This document shows, one piece after another, positions 8,321 to 17,847 of a stretch of DNA of 64,000 bases. Below the pieces are notes generated by a model. It searched no databases. It was given only the letters and a program-made list of their open reading frames with translations, and was not told the DNA's origin. The DNA comes from Streptococcus pseudopneumoniae (GTDB lineage Bacteria; Bacillota; Bacilli; Lactobacillales; Streptococcaceae). How positions within the stretch are numbered: position 1 is the stretch's first letter; each line of letters starts with the position of its first letter. The stretch is taken from assembly GCF_001070715.1 (NCBI RefSeq), contig NZ_JVRR01000103.1:1-64000 (forward strand). The letters run 5' to 3'. The position numbers and the translations under genes are program-made.

Positions 8321-9340
8321 TTAGTCTTCAAATCCATTTGGATGCTTGCTTTGCCAATGCCATGCGTCTTCACACATTTGGGTGATGCCTAATTTTGCTT
8401 CCCAGCCTAGTTCTGCTTTGGCTTTTGCAGGATCTGAATAGCAGGCTGCGATATCCCCTGGGCGACGTTCTACAATGCGGTAAGGAATTGGGCGCCCCAC
8501 TGCTTTTTCCATGTTTTGGATAATTTCAAGAACAGAATAGCCTTTACCTGTTCCAAGGTTATAAACGTTTAGACCTGAACCTTTTTGGATTTTTTTCAGA
8601 GCTGCAACGTGACCTTTAGCCAAATCGACAACGTGGATATAGTCACGAACACCAGTTCCATCTTCCGTATCGTAATCGTCTCCAAACACTTGTACTTGCT
8701 CTAATTTTCCGACGGCTACTTGAGTCACATATGGCAAGAGATTGTTTGGAATACCATTTGGATTTTCTCCCAAATCTCCGCTCTCATGGGCTCCGATTGG
8801 GTTAAAGTAACGAAGCAAGACCACATTCCATTCTGAATCTGCCTTATAGATATCCGTCAAAATTTCCTCAAGCATAAGCTTAGTGCGGCCATATGGATTG
8901 GTCACTGAAAGTGGGAAATCTTCCAAGATGGGTACTGTATGAGGATCTCCGTAAACTGTCGCAGAAGAACTGAAAATGATGTTTTTACAGTTGTTTTCTT
9001 CCATGACCTTCAAAAGACTAACAGTTCCAGCGATATTATTGTCATAGTAGGCAAGAGGAATACGGGTAGATTCACCGACAGCCTTCAAGCCAGCAAAGTG
9101 AATAACACCTGTTGGTTCTTCTTGTTTGAAAATGTCTCTGAGGGTATCTGTATCACGGATATCAGCCTCATAAAAAGGAATCTCAACTCCTGTAATTCTC
9201 TCAACAACTTCTAAACTTTTGCGATTGCTGTTAACAAGGTTATCCACCACAACAACCTGATGACCTGCTTGGATTAACTCAATAACAGTGTGGGTTCCAA
9301 TAAAACCTGCTCCACCTGTTACCAAAATCTTTTCTTGCAT
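8321..9340 (-). CDS. galE: UDP-glucose 4-epimerase
   Basis: Interconverts UDP-glucose and UDP-galactose with tightly bound NAD. The NAD-binding GGAGFIG is at residues 9-15, SSSATVYG holds the catalytic Ser around 124-126, and the Tyr150/Lys154 pair is in YGRTK. 339 residues is typical. No galK or galT lies here, and the next gene is a glycosyltransferase, so the role is probably precursor supply for surface glycans rather than galactose catabolism. RBS is GAAAGAAG upstream. Confidence 0.95.
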   Translation of the reverse strand: MQEKILVTGGAGFIGTHTVIELIQAGHQVVVVDNLVNSNRKSLEVVERITGVEIPFYEADIRDTDTLRDIFKQEEPTGVIHFAGLKAVGESTRIPLAYYDNNIAGTVSLLKVMEENNCKNIIFSSSATVYGDPHTVPILEDFPLSVTNPYGRTKLMLEEILTDIYKADSEWNVVLLRYFNPIGAHESGDLGENPNGIPNNLLPYVTQVAVGKLEQVQVFGDDYDTEDGTGVRDYIHVVDLAKGHVAALKKIQKGSGLNVYNLGTGKGYSVLEIIQNMEKAVGRPIPYRIVERRPGDIAACYSDPAKAKAELGWEAKLGITQMCEDAWHWQSKHPNGFED

Positions 9341-9442
9341 CTTCTTTCCTCGATTCTCGGATTATTTTTTCTTATTTTACCATTTTTGATAGGGAATGTC
9401 ATTTGCCATCCTAGAGGGGAAGCTAAAATTTCAGTAAAATGC

Positions 9443-10546
9443 TTATTCGCTTTTTACCAGTTTGACATAGTTCTCAATTGGGTAGTTTGCTGGATCTAAG
9501 GTCATTTCCCTGCTTTGAACCAGTTGAGCTAGGTGGTAACCAATGATAGGACCTGTTGTGAGGCCTGATGAACCTAGTCCACTAGCAGCATAGACACCTG
9601 CTAAGCCAGGTACTTGCCCAAAGAAAGGAGAAAAATCGCTGGTATAGGCACGGATTCCCACACGCTCACCAGCTCTGGTAGCTTCTACTAAACTAGGATA
9701 GCAAGGCAGGACTACCTCCTCCATTTGTTGGAGTAAGGTTTCATCTACCGTCAAATCAAACCCCATGTCATTTTCATGAGTAGCGCCTAAGGATAATTTC
9801 CCACCTGCAAAAGGAATCAAATCCCACTCCCCTTCTGGCATAACAACAGGGTAAGCTGCCATGTCTTGGGCAAGCCTATAATCTCGGAGTTGTCCTTTTT
9901 GGGGACGAACATCTACTTCATAACCTAAAGGCTCTAACAGGTGTCCCAACCAAGCTCCCGTCGCCAAAATAACCTGATCAAACACCTCTTCACCAATCTG
10001 GTAGCCTGATGCTAAAGGTGTCAGAGTCACTTTTTCTTTGACCAGCTTGACCTGACTGGCTTCTAGCAAACGAGTCACTAAGAGTTGACCATCTACTCTC
10101 GCTCCACCAGAAGCATAGAGCAAGCGATCAAATCCCTGCAAGCCAGGGAATAATTCATTAGCTGATGCTGGATCCAGAATGGCTAATTGCCCTATCAAAG
10201 GAGATTCTTCCCTGCGCTGGAGGGCTAGTTGATAGAGTTCTTCCAACTTAGTTTCATCCTTTTTCAGGAGAAAGACTCCCGAACGCTGGTAAAAGTCGAT
10301 TTCTTGTCCTGACTTCTCTAAATCAGCTAATAAATCCACATAAAAGTCAGCCCCCAAGCGCGCTATTTTGTACCAGGCCTTATTGCGGCGTTTGGAAAAC
10401 CAGGGGCTGATAATTCCTGCTGCGGCCTTGGTAGCCTGACCCTGTCCATGGTCAAAAACGGTCACCTCTAGGTCACTTTCTTTCGAGAGGTAGTAGGCAG
10501 CTGTTGCTCCCACAATTCCTGCTCCGATAATGGCAACTTTTTTCAT
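9443..10546 (-). CDS. FAD-dependent amino-acid/glycine oxidase-type oxidoreductase
   Basis: 367 residues of the DAO (D-amino-acid oxidase/glycine oxidase) family. The Rossmann motif is GAGIVGATAAYYLSKE near the N-terminus, and the C-terminal GVYAASGLGSSGLTTGP closes the FAD site. I chose the ATG giving MKKVAIIGAG because GAAAGTGA precedes it at the right distance; a GTG three codons upstream is too close to any ribosome-binding site. It follows the Nif3-like gene by about 16 bases, so the two and trmK probably form one transcript. The substrate is not evident. Confidence 0.85.
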   Translation of the reverse strand: MKKVAIIGAGIVGATAAYYLSKESDLEVTVFDHGQGQATKAAAGIISPWFSKRRNKAWYKIARLGADFYVDLLADLEKSGQEIDFYQRSGVFLLKKDETKLEELYQLALQRREESPLIGQLAILDPASANELFPGLQGFDRLLYASGGARVDGQLLVTRLLEASQVKLVKEKVTLTPLASGYQIGEEVFDQVILATGAWLGHLLEPLGYEVDVRPQKGQLRDYRLAQDMAAYPVVMPEGEWDLIPFAGGKLSLGATHENDMGFDLTVDETLLQQMEEVVLPCYPSLVEATRAGERVGIRAYTSDFSPFFGQVPGLAGVYAASGLGSSGLTTGPIIGYHLAQLVQSREMTLDPANYPIENYVKLVKSE

Positions 10547-10562
10547 TGTTTTCACTTTCTAA

Positions 10563-11360
10563 CTAGATATGGTGGAAAGGATTGGTCGATGCTTGACTAG
10601 GTACAATATCGATTGTCCAGCCTTTTTCCTCTTTCCATTGATTAAGAAGCTCTGCAATTTTTTCCACAAAAAGCACTTCGATATAGTGACCTGGGTCCAA
10701 TGCCAACAAACCATCAGACAGCATATCCTGAGCAGTGTGGTAGTAGATGTCACCAGTGATATAGACGTCCGCTCCTTTAGCTAAAGCATCCTTATAGAAA
10801 GACTGCCCGCTACCACCACAGATGGCCACTCTTGAAATAGACTTCTGCAAATCACTCTCTTGATAATGCACCAATCGAAGACTATCTAAACCAAAGACTT
10901 GCTTGACATGTTGGGCGAAATCCCCAAAATTCTGAGGCTGAACATTCCCAATACGACCAATCCCACGTTCAGGACCTGTCTCCTGCAGATAAGTCGTCTC
11001 CTCAATGCCTAGCATCTGGCAGAACCAATCATTGAGGCCATTTTCAACGATGTCAATATTGGTATGGCTGACATAAACTGCAATGTCATGCTTGATCAGA
11101 TCAATGTAAATCTGATTTTGTGGACGGCTAGCTACCAAGTCCTTGATCGGACGGAAAATCGGCGCGTGCTTGACGATAATCAAATTCACACCCTTTTCAA
11201 TAGCTTCAGCCACCGTTTCTTCACGAATATCCAGAGCAACCATGACACTTTGGATCTCCTTGTCCAAAGTTCCAATTTGCAGGCCACGACTGTCTCCCTC
11301 CATGGAAAATTCCTGAGGGCAAAAGGCTTCGTACGCGTTAATCACTTCACTTGCTAGCAT
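10563..11360 (-). CDS. Nif3-like dinuclear metal-centre protein
   Basis: 265-residue member of the NIF3/YqfO/YbgI family. Metal-site segments are visible: [25 protein letters not shown] and [13 protein letters not shown]. Members form toroidal hexamers with two metals per subunit. It has been linked to GTP cyclohydrolase I type 2 activity, but the function is not settled. The gene overlaps the 3' end of trmK by 14 bases, an arrangement common in Firmicutes. Confidence 0.9.
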   Translation of the reverse strand: MLASEVINAYEAFCPQEFSMEGDSRGLQIGTLDKEIQSVMVALDIREETVAEAIEKGVNLIIVKHAPIFRPIKDLVASRPQNQIYIDLIKHDIAVYVSHTNIDIVENGLNDWFCQMLGIEETTYLQETGPERGIGRIGNVQPQNFGDFAQHVKQVFGLDSLRLVHYQESDLQKSISRVAICGGSGQSFYKDALAKGADVYITGDIYYHTAQDMLSDGLLALDPGHYIEVLFVEKIAELLNQWKEEKGWTIDIVPSQASTNPFHHI

Positions 11361-12024
11361 GGAGAACCTCCTTGATGGCTTGAATTTTATCTACTAGAAC
11401 TTGACGTTCCTCCAGATTTTTTTCTGGGATTTGTCCGAGGGCAAACTCTAGCTTAATAGCTTCTTTTTGCCATTTTTGGACAAAGACTGGACTAACTTCT
11501 TTGGACAAAAAAGGACCAAAGCGAACATCACTGGCTGATAGCTTCATTTGTCCTGCTTCCACCACCAAAATCTCGTAAAACTTGCCAGCTTCTGCTAGGA
11601 TGCTTTCGGCTACAATCTGAAACCCATTCTCTTGTAGCCAGATACGCAAGTCGTCTTCACGATTATTAGGTTGGAGGATTAACCGCTCTACATTAGCTAA
11701 CTTGTCCAAGCCTTCTTCTAAAATCCTAGCAATCAAACGACCACCCATACCAGCAATGGTAATGACAGACACTTGGTCTGCCTCTTCAAAAGCTGCCAAG
11801 CCATTTGCTAAACGGACTTGAATTTTCTCCTTTAACCCGTGACTTTCAACATTTTTAACCGCGGACTGGTAGGGACCTTCCACCACCTCACCCGCAATGG
11901 CACTTTCGATTTGTCCTCTTTCGACTAACTCGATAGGCAGATAAGCATGGTCACTTCCCACATCGAGTAAAATGGCTCCCTGTGGCACAAAGGAAGCCAC
12001 TAATTCTAATCTCTTTGAAATCAT
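11347..12024 (-). CDS. trmK: tRNA (adenine22-N1)-methyltransferase
   Basis: 225-residue class I SAM-dependent methyltransferase that makes m1A22 in tRNA (Bacillus YqfN/TrmK family). The SAM motif I is [17 protein letters not shown] near residue 20, then [12 protein letters not shown] and [11 protein letters not shown], a family signature. The start is preceded by AGAGAGAAA. The overlap with the Nif3-like gene is the usual Firmicute pair. Confidence 0.92.
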   Translation of the reverse strand: MISKRLELVASFVPQGAILLDVGSDHAYLPIELVERGQIESAIAGEVVEGPYQSAVKNVESHGLKEKIQVRLANGLAAFEEADQVSVITIAGMGGRLIARILEEGLDKLANVERLILQPNNREDDLRIWLQENGFQIVAESILAEAGKFYEILVVEAGQMKLSASDVRFGPFLSKEVSPVFVQKWQKEAIKLEFALGQIPEKNLEERQVLVDKIQAIKEVLHASK

Positions 12025-12092
12025 TTTCTCTCTCTTTCCAAAACTCTATTATCTATTATTATACCACATTTCAGCTGGCAATCCTGCACCTA

Positions 12093-12122
12093 AAAAGACC
12101 GCAATCCACAGATTGCAGCCTT
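12093..12122 (-). terminator. Intrinsic terminator downstream of the P-type ATPase
   Basis: Minus strand: GGCTGCAATC and GATTGCGGTC pair around TGTG, followed by a T-run. It lies within 5 bases of the ATPase stop codon. Confidence 0.8.
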
Positions 12123-12125
12123 TCT

Positions 12126-14474
12126 TTATTTTCTGGCTTGATAGCGACTAGTCAGGATGAAAATCACGGTAAAGACCAACATCATGACCCCATAAACAGG
12201 TAATGTTTGTCCTGTTAAGGTTGAAATTTCAAGTAGTTTCTGGATCCTTGGGAAGAGAGCTGTAGCTAGGAAGCCTCCTACTGACCAAACAATCAAGAGG
12301 ACACGCCATAGGGTAAATGGCATGCAGGCTCTAAATACGGATAAGAAACCAATTGATCCCAAGAGATAATAGAGTAGGGTTGAGATTTCTAACTCATACC
12401 AACCTTGGCTCGCTCCAAATATTTTCACAAACAGGACGCTGAAGACGACCATGAGAGCGCTTGGTAGGGCACGAAGCATGGATCTTCTGAGGAAGTTTGG
12501 CTCAACAGGTTTGATATTTCGCTCAAAAGTCAGAACGAATGGTGGGAAACCTTCCACAAACTGGTCAATCATGGTAATCTGGATCGGAATGAAGGGGAAA
12601 ATCAAGATCCACTCAGACCGTCCCAGAAGAGCACTGGCGATACAGATAACTGCGAGTAAGAAAGAATAGATGGTCTTTATCAAGAAAATCGGTGCAATAT
12701 GAGCAATGTTATTGACCACACGACGACCTTCAAAGAGAATCTCAGGAACATCATTAAAGTCAGAGTTCAAGAGAACCAGATTGGCAATCTGACGAGTCGC
12801 TGGATCTCCCTCAGCCATCACGATAGAACAATCCGCCTCACGAAGGGCCAGAATATCATTGACTCCGTCTCCTGTCATAGCTGTTGTATGACCCGCTTTT
12901 TTCAGTGTTTGGATGATGAGTTTCTTTTGATGAGGGGAAACACGTCCGAAAATCGCTGTCTCTTCAGCCATAGCAATCAATTCCTCATCCGTGATTTTTG
13001 AGCAATCTACATAGCTGTCATAGTCCGCAAAACCAGCCTTCTGAGCAATGCTGGATACCGTAACTGGATTGTCACCAGAGATAATCTTGAGCCCCACTTC
13101 CTGAGAACGGAGATAGTTCAGCGTCTCTGCTGCTCCTTCTCGAATCGGATCCAAGATTTCCAGCAAGGCTAGAGCCTGAATATCAGATGGTTTCTGTGGT
13201 TTGTGGTGGTCTAATTTTTCCTGACTGAGAGCTAAGACCAAGATACGTGACCCTCTCTCCAAGGCCTCTCTGGCTTCGGGGACCTCAAAATCCAGCAACA
13301 TCTCAGGCGCCCCTAAGAAAACTGTTCCCAAGCCTTCTAACTCCATGGCACCCCACTTGCGGTCGCTTGAGAAGGGGAGATTGTAAATCATAGGGTAGGC
13401 TACCTGACCTTGGAAACGCTGGCGAATGGCTTGGGCAGTTGGATTTTTATCCTCACTATGGGCCATATAGCTGGTCAGGATACTGGCAATAGTCTCTTCA
13501 CCATAAGTTGCCGTCAGCGGAAGAACAGCCTCCACCTGCATCTTTCCTTGGGTGATGGTGCCCGTCTTGTCCAGACAGAGCATATCCACGCGCGCCAAGG
13601 TCTCAACAGAGTACATCTCCTGCACCAAGACCTTTTTCAAGCCCAACTTAATCACCGCTGTCAAGAGCGAAGTAATGGTCAAAAGGGCAATTCCCTTAGG
13701 CAACATTCCCAGCAGGGCTGTCGACGAATTTACAACGGATGACTTGAGAGGCAGGCCTTTTAAAAGCAAGGCTTCTAGCAAGAGAGCCAGACCAAAGGGA
13801 ATGATAATCTTTCCAGTAAAACCAGCTAACCTGTCCAGCGATTTCATGATACGGGAGTTAATAGGTTTAACGGTCTTAGCTTCCAGCATGAGTTTGGCAG
13901 CATAGTTGTCAGCACCAACATGGTGAACTTGAGCCAAAACTGACCCACTGGCTAGGAAACTTCCTGACAAAAGCAAGGCATCAACTTCCTTTTGCACCAA
14001 ATCACTCTCACCCGTCAACATGGCTTCATTGACTTCCGCAAATCCTTCCAGAACCAAGGCATCACTAGGAATCTGCTCCCCAGCAGACAAACGAATGACA
14101 TCTCCTAACACCAATTCTTCAGGATTGAGTGCAACTTCCTGTCCATCACGAATGGTTTTGACCTTTTCCTTGGTCATGAGATTGAGCTTGTCCACCATGT
14201 GTTTGGCCCGTAGCTCGGTCACAATTCCAGAAAAAGCGTTAAAGCAGATAACAGCAAAAAAGACCAAATTGCTCCAAGCCTGCACAAAGGCTAGTGCCAA
14301 AGCAATGACAAAGTTCAAAGCGTTAAAAAGGGTAAAGACATTTCGTTTAACGATTTGCCAAGTACTGGTACTGGCCGAAGCAGTAAAATCATTGACCAAG
14401 CCCTTAGCCTGTCTTTCCTTGACTTCTCTTTGGGTTAATCCCATAATCTTATTTTTATCCATAAATTCTATCAT
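12126..14474 (-). CDS. Cation-transporting P-type ATPase (CtpE-like)
   Basis: 782-residue P-type pump. Seen in order: two N-terminal helices, the actuator domain with LTGES (about 153-157), helices 3-4 with GMLPKGIALL, the phosphorylation motif DKTGT with Asp302, the nucleotide domain, TGDGVND in the hinge, and about six C-terminal helices. The intramembrane PKG in place of PEGL or CPC separates it from classic calcium and heavy-metal pumps and resembles the CtpE group, reported to move calcium. Which cation is moved here is unknown. An alternative ATG four codons in exists; neither has a strong ribosome-binding site. Likely monocistronic. Confidence 0.88.
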   Translation of the reverse strand: MIEFMDKNKIMGLTQREVKERQAKGLVNDFTASASTSTWQIVKRNVFTLFNALNFVIALALAFVQAWSNLVFFAVICFNAFSGIVTELRAKHMVDKLNLMTKEKVKTIRDGQEVALNPEELVLGDVIRLSAGEQIPSDALVLEGFAEVNEAMLTGESDLVQKEVDALLLSGSFLASGSVLAQVHHVGADNYAAKLMLEAKTVKPINSRIMKSLDRLAGFTGKIIIPFGLALLLEALLLKGLPLKSSVVNSSTALLGMLPKGIALLTITSLLTAVIKLGLKKVLVQEMYSVETLARVDMLCLDKTGTITQGKMQVEAVLPLTATYGEETIASILTSYMAHSEDKNPTAQAIRQRFQGQVAYPMIYNLPFSSDRKWGAMELEGLGTVFLGAPEMLLDFEVPEAREALERGSRILVLALSQEKLDHHKPQKPSDIQALALLEILDPIREGAAETLNYLRSQEVGLKIISGDNPVTVSSIAQKAGFADYDSYVDCSKITDEELIAMAEETAIFGRVSPHQKKLIIQTLKKAGHTTAMTGDGVNDILALREADCSIVMAEGDPATRQIANLVLLNSDFNDVPEILFEGRRVVNNIAHIAPIFLIKTIYSFLLAVICIASALLGRSEWILIFPFIPIQITMIDQFVEGFPPFVLTFERNIKPVEPNFLRRSMLRALPSALMVVFSVLFVKIFGASQGWYELEISTLLYYLLGSIGFLSVFRACMPFTLWRVLLIVWSVGGFLATALFPRIQKLLEISTLTGQTLPVYGVMMLVFTVIFILTSRYQARK

Positions 14475-14535
14475 ATCATTTTTTCTAAAAGAATTCTAAT
14501 CTCATCCCAAATGTGGACCTAGTCAAGGGAAAAGT

Positions 14536-14564
14536 TTGCCAGCCCTCCTTTGATAAGGTATAAT
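14536..14564 (+). promoter_or_regulatory. Promoter of the acyltransferase gene
   Basis: TTGCCA, a 17-base spacer and a perfect TATAAT, ending about 30 bases before the ATG. Confidence 0.7.
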
Positions 14565-14594
14565 AATAACAAGAAAAGAATCGAAGGAGATCGC

Positions 14595-15344
14595 ATGTTT
14601 TATACTTATTTACGTGGATTAGTTGTATTACTCCTATGGTCCATCAATGGCAATGCCCACTATCATAATACTGATAAAATTCCGAATCAAGATGAAAATT
14701 ATATTTTGGTTGCACCTCACCGTACCTGGTGGGATCCAGTTTACATGGCCTTTGCGACCAAGCCAAAACAGTTCATCTTTATGGCAAAAAAAGAACTCTT
14801 TACCAACCGTATCTTTGGTTGGTGGATTCGTATGTGTGGCGCCTTTCCCATCGACCGTGAAAATCCCAGCGCCTCAGCCATCAAATATCCTATCAACGTT
14901 CTCAAAAAAAGTGACCGCTCTCTCATCATGTTTCCAAGTGGGAGCCGTCACTCAAACGATGTCAAGGGGGGCGTAGCTCTGATTGCCAAAATGGCCAAGG
15001 TCCGTATCATGCCGGTTACCTACACAGGTCCTATGACCTTGAAAGGCTTGGTTAGCCGTGAGCGTGTGGATATGAACTTTGGAAATCCAATCGATATCTC
15101 AGATATCAAGAAAATGAATGATGAAGGCATTGAAACAGTCGCCAATCGCATCCAAGCAGAATTCCAACGTCTAGATGAAGAAACCAAACAATGGCACAAT
15201 GATAAAAAACCAAACCCACTCTGGTGGTTTATCCGCATCCCTGCCCTCATCCTTGCTATTATCCTCGCTATCCTAACCATCATCTTTAGCTTTATCGCAA
15301 GCTTCATCTGGAATCCAGATAAGAAAAGAGAAAAACTTAGTTAA
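14595..15344 (+). CDS. plsC: 1-acyl-sn-glycerol-3-phosphate acyltransferase
   Basis: 249-residue membrane-associated enzyme that acylates lysophosphatidate to phosphatidate in phospholipid synthesis. The HX4D catalytic motif is PHRTWWD (His42, Asp47), followed by the glycerophosphate-binding FPIDRE (84-89) and FPSGSRHS (113-120). A hydrophobic C-terminal helix lies around 215-240. I chose the ATG giving MFYTYLRG because GAAGGAGATC stands before it; the upstream open frame has no ribosome-binding site. Other PlsC-type genes probably exist in the genome, so the exact acyl donor or substrate is not fixed. Confidence 0.87.
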   Translation: MFYTYLRGLVVLLLWSINGNAHYHNTDKIPNQDENYILVAPHRTWWDPVYMAFATKPKQFIFMAKKELFTNRIFGWWIRMCGAFPIDRENPSASAIKYPINVLKKSDRSLIMFPSGSRHSNDVKGGVALIAKMAKVRIMPVTYTGPMTLKGLVSRERVDMNFGNPIDISDIKKMNDEGIETVANRIQAEFQRLDEETKQWHNDKKPNPLWWFIRIPALILAIILAILTIIFSFIASFIWNPDKKREKLS

Positions 15345-15357
15345 ATAAATACAACAA

Positions 15358-15379
15358 TCCCTTGGCAAAAGCCAAGGGA
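15358..15379. terminator. Bidirectional terminator between plsC and the esterase
   Basis: TCCCTTGGC and GCCAAGGGA form a perfect 9-bp stem around AAAA, between two convergent genes. T-rich or A-rich flanks are present on both sides. Confidence 0.8.
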
Positions 15380-15387
15380 TAAATCTT

Positions 15388-16080
15388 TTATTCGATTTTC
15401 CATTTTTGGGCCAACCAGCTAGAAAAAGCTAGGAATCGTTCAGCTACTTGTTCATGGTGTCCATAAGGATCAAAGACAAACTGGCCGTTCGGATAGCATT
15501 TCTGAAGACTGGTATGGATTTGCTCAGCATAGACTGGTGCTTGAGCCAAGCGATTGCTATGATTGGCTCCTTCTGTTTGCCCATTCTGTAAATACAGCAA
15601 ACAGTCCAAATTTTTCACCTTTTCTTTCCTACAGTAAGTCACGAAATCAGGATACCAAAAGGAACCGCAGATGGAAAAGACACAGGAAACCTTGTCAAAG
15701 CTGAAAAGACTGTAGACTGCCGCCAAACCACCTAGTGAGTAGCCTCCGTAGGCAAGGCGATTTTCATCCAGGCGATAAAGCGACTGCAACTTATCTAAAA
15801 GACCTCCAAACAAATGATCATGATAGACGTTGGCCTGACCGCCAAAATCTGGAGCTCCATCTCTCAGAGCCGATGTCGCCCAGGGCGTGTAGTCATCTAG
15901 GCGATTTTTAGAGGTCAAGCCCACTAAAATCACAGATTCGGAAAAGGACGATAGGAAGTCCAAGTTTCCATCATTCAATAAAATAGCCGGATAGGTTTGA
16001 TTGGGGTCGTAGTTAGAAGGAAGGCTGATTTTGACTTGAATTCCTTCCCAATTAAACTCATTATTTATTGATGAAGTCAT
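15388..16080 (-). CDS. Cytosolic alpha/beta-hydrolase, possible siderophore esterase
   Basis: 230-residue esterase of the Fes/IroE/BesA-like (esterase D) group. The nucleophile elbow is YGGYSLGG with Ser115; a candidate catalytic His is at 208/209 in DPYGHHEQ. There is no signal peptide, so it acts in the cytoplasm. The start used (MTSSINNEF) has GAG before it and overlaps the binding-protein gene by about 20 bases. As the last gene of an iron-complex-type ABC operon, its likely task is to hydrolyse an imported siderophore to release iron. That role is inference; a general carboxylesterase is the alternative. Confidence 0.72.
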   Translation of the reverse strand: MTSSINNEFNWEGIQVKISLPSNYDPNQTYPAILLNDGNLDFLSSFSESVILVGLTSKNRLDDYTPWATSALRDGAPDFGGQANVYHDHLFGGLLDKLQSLYRLDENRLAYGGYSLGGLAAVYSLFSFDKVSCVFSICGSFWYPDFVTYCRKEKVKNLDCLLYLQNGQTEGANHSNRLAQAPVYAEQIHTSLQKCYPNGQFVFDPYGHHEQVAERFLAFSSWLAQKWKIE

Positions 16081-17071
16081 TGATTTTCTCAAGGGAATCA
16101 ATCACTGCTGGACCATAGTCCATCAATTCATCGTAAGATATGGTCATGATTTTTTGATTCTTAATAGCAGGAACGCTTTCCAAAACAGCATTTGCCTTCA
16201 TCAACTCTACTGCTTTTTCATCCAATTTTTTATTGCGATCGCTGGTCACATAGATAATCAATTCAGGACCCATTGACACGAGATTTTCCAAGGTCAAGCC
16301 TGATGTCCCCGTAGCAACGTTTGTATAACCAAGTTGATTGAGCAGGCTCTCTTGCAAAGCAGACTTGTAGGCACCGAAGGTTTCATCATTATAAGCAACC
16401 ATAATCAAAGCCTTTTTCTTTTCACCTTGGCTTGCTGGGTTTGCTTTCTTAACATCGTCAATTTTAGCTTGTAATTGAGCTGCGTATTCATTGGCCTTGT
16501 CCTGAACATTAAAAATCATTCCAAGATTTTTGACATCTTCTACGATATTCCCCAAATCTTGCTGAATTGTTGAGAGAGAAGCTTTTTGCGTATAAACTGG
16601 GATTTTGTTTTCATTCCAAGTGCTAACTGTCCCCAAGGATTTTTCAGAAAACATCATGTTTCGCCCCATCACAGCGTCTGGCTCATAAGAAAGGACTGTC
16701 TCTTGTGAGACTGTTTTTTTATCCCCAATTTGAGGAATAGTCGCAATCGCCTCCTTGTATTTGTCCGTCACAGCATTGTCTGGATTGAGCATGCCAACAA
16801 TTTTATCCTTCAACCCCAACTCCAATAAGATTTCAGTGGTTGAAAGATTGTTGGTGATAACTTTTTCAGGTGCCTTGTCAAAGACTTGTTCGACTTCATT
16901 CCCTTTCGCGTCATAGGTTTTGACCGTTAGTGGATAAGTCGTCTCTGTGCTCGCCTTTTGACTTGTTTCTGTGCTAGATTGTGTGGTAGCTTTTTCTGTA
17001 GTAGTATTGCCACAAGCTGCCATGGTTAGAGTAGCTACTGTTACGAGTAAAATGCTTAGTGTTTTTTTCAT
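16061..17071 (-). CDS. Iron/siderophore ABC transporter, substrate-binding lipoprotein
   Basis: 336 residues. A lipoprotein signal ends in MAAC, with Cys20 as the lipidation site, followed by a Thr/Ser-rich linker (about 22-45). The rest is a FepB/FhuD-like class III binding fold (PEKVITNNLSTTEILLELGL, GPELIIYVTSDRN). It would capture a ferric complex at the cell surface and hand it to the adjacent permease. The order permease, ATPase, binding protein, esterase is one operon with short gaps. The ligand cannot be read from the sequence; heme or cobalamin are less likely alternatives given the esterase. Confidence 0.85.
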   Translation of the reverse strand: MKKTLSILLVTVATLTMAACGNTTTEKATTQSSTETSQKASTETTYPLTVKTYDAKGNEVEQVFDKAPEKVITNNLSTTEILLELGLKDKIVGMLNPDNAVTDKYKEAIATIPQIGDKKTVSQETVLSYEPDAVMGRNMMFSEKSLGTVSTWNENKIPVYTQKASLSTIQQDLGNIVEDVKNLGMIFNVQDKANEYAAQLQAKIDDVKKANPASQGEKKKALIMVAYNDETFGAYKSALQESLLNQLGYTNVATGTSGLTLENLVSMGPELIIYVTSDRNKKLDEKAVELMKANAVLESVPAIKNQKIMTISYDELMDYGPAVIDSLEKINDFINK

Positions 17072-17090
17072 CTTGTTTTCCTTTTCATTC

Positions 17091-17846
17091 TTATAAATAG
17101 TGAATCATGGATTGCTGATCCTCGGTCCAAGTCACCTGACTTTGAACTCCGTATACAGTTTGCAATGACTCAGGGGTGATGGCCTCCTTTGGAGTCCCTT
17201 GGTAAAGGATTTCTCCCTCTTTCATCAGATAGAGATAATCCGAATAGCGACAAGCAAGTTGAATATCATGCAGGACAGCTAGAACATTGATATTGAGCTC
17301 CTTCACAATGGCCAACAAGTTTAGCTGATACTTAATATCCAGGTGATTGGTTGGTTCGTCCAGGAGCAAGAGAGTCGGTTCTTGCACCAAGGCACGGGCT
17401 AGTAAGACTCGCTGTTTCTCTCCCCCTGACAGAGACGAATAGAGACGAGTTTTCTTCTCGAGCATATCCACCTTAACGAGGGCATCTTGAACGAGCGTTA
17501 AATCCCTTTCCTTTTCCTTCTCTAAAAAAGAGAGGTGGGGAGTTCTTCCCAGTAAGACAATTTCTTCAACTGTACAATCAAACTGCAGCTGGTTAAACTG
17601 GGCCACAACTGCCATTTGCTTGGCTGTTTCTTTGATTGTCCATTGTTCAAGAGGTTTCCCATCTAGACTTATCAAGCCTTTGTCCGCCTTTTCCTGACGA
17701 TAGAGAAGTTTAAGTAGACTGGTTTTCCCGCTTCCATTTGGTCCTAATATCGTGTGAAATTGATTCCCTTCAACCTTAAGAGAGACTCCTTTGAGAATTT
17801 TTTTCTCTCCCAGTCCAAAGTGGATATCCTTACAAATCAAGTCCAT
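17091..17846 (-). CDS. Iron/siderophore ABC transporter, ATPase (FecE type)
   Basis: 251-residue ABC ATPase. Walker A GPNGSGKT is at residues 35-42, the signature LSGGEKQR is followed by Walker B LLLLDEPTNHLD, and the switch histidine is in AVLHDIQLA. It powers the FecCD-type permease encoded 1 base upstream. The length is typical of this subfamily. Confidence 0.92.
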   Translation of the reverse strand: MDLICKDIHFGLGEKKILKGVSLKVEGNQFHTILGPNGSGKTSLLKLLYRQEKADKGLISLDGKPLEQWTIKETAKQMAVVAQFNQLQFDCTVEEIVLLGRTPHLSFLEKEKERDLTLVQDALVKVDMLEKKTRLYSSLSGGEKQRVLLARALVQEPTLLLLDEPTNHLDIKYQLNLLAIVKELNINVLAVLHDIQLACRYSDYLYLMKEGEILYQGTPKEAITPESLQTVYGVQSQVTWTEDQQSMIHYL

Positions 17847-17847
17847 G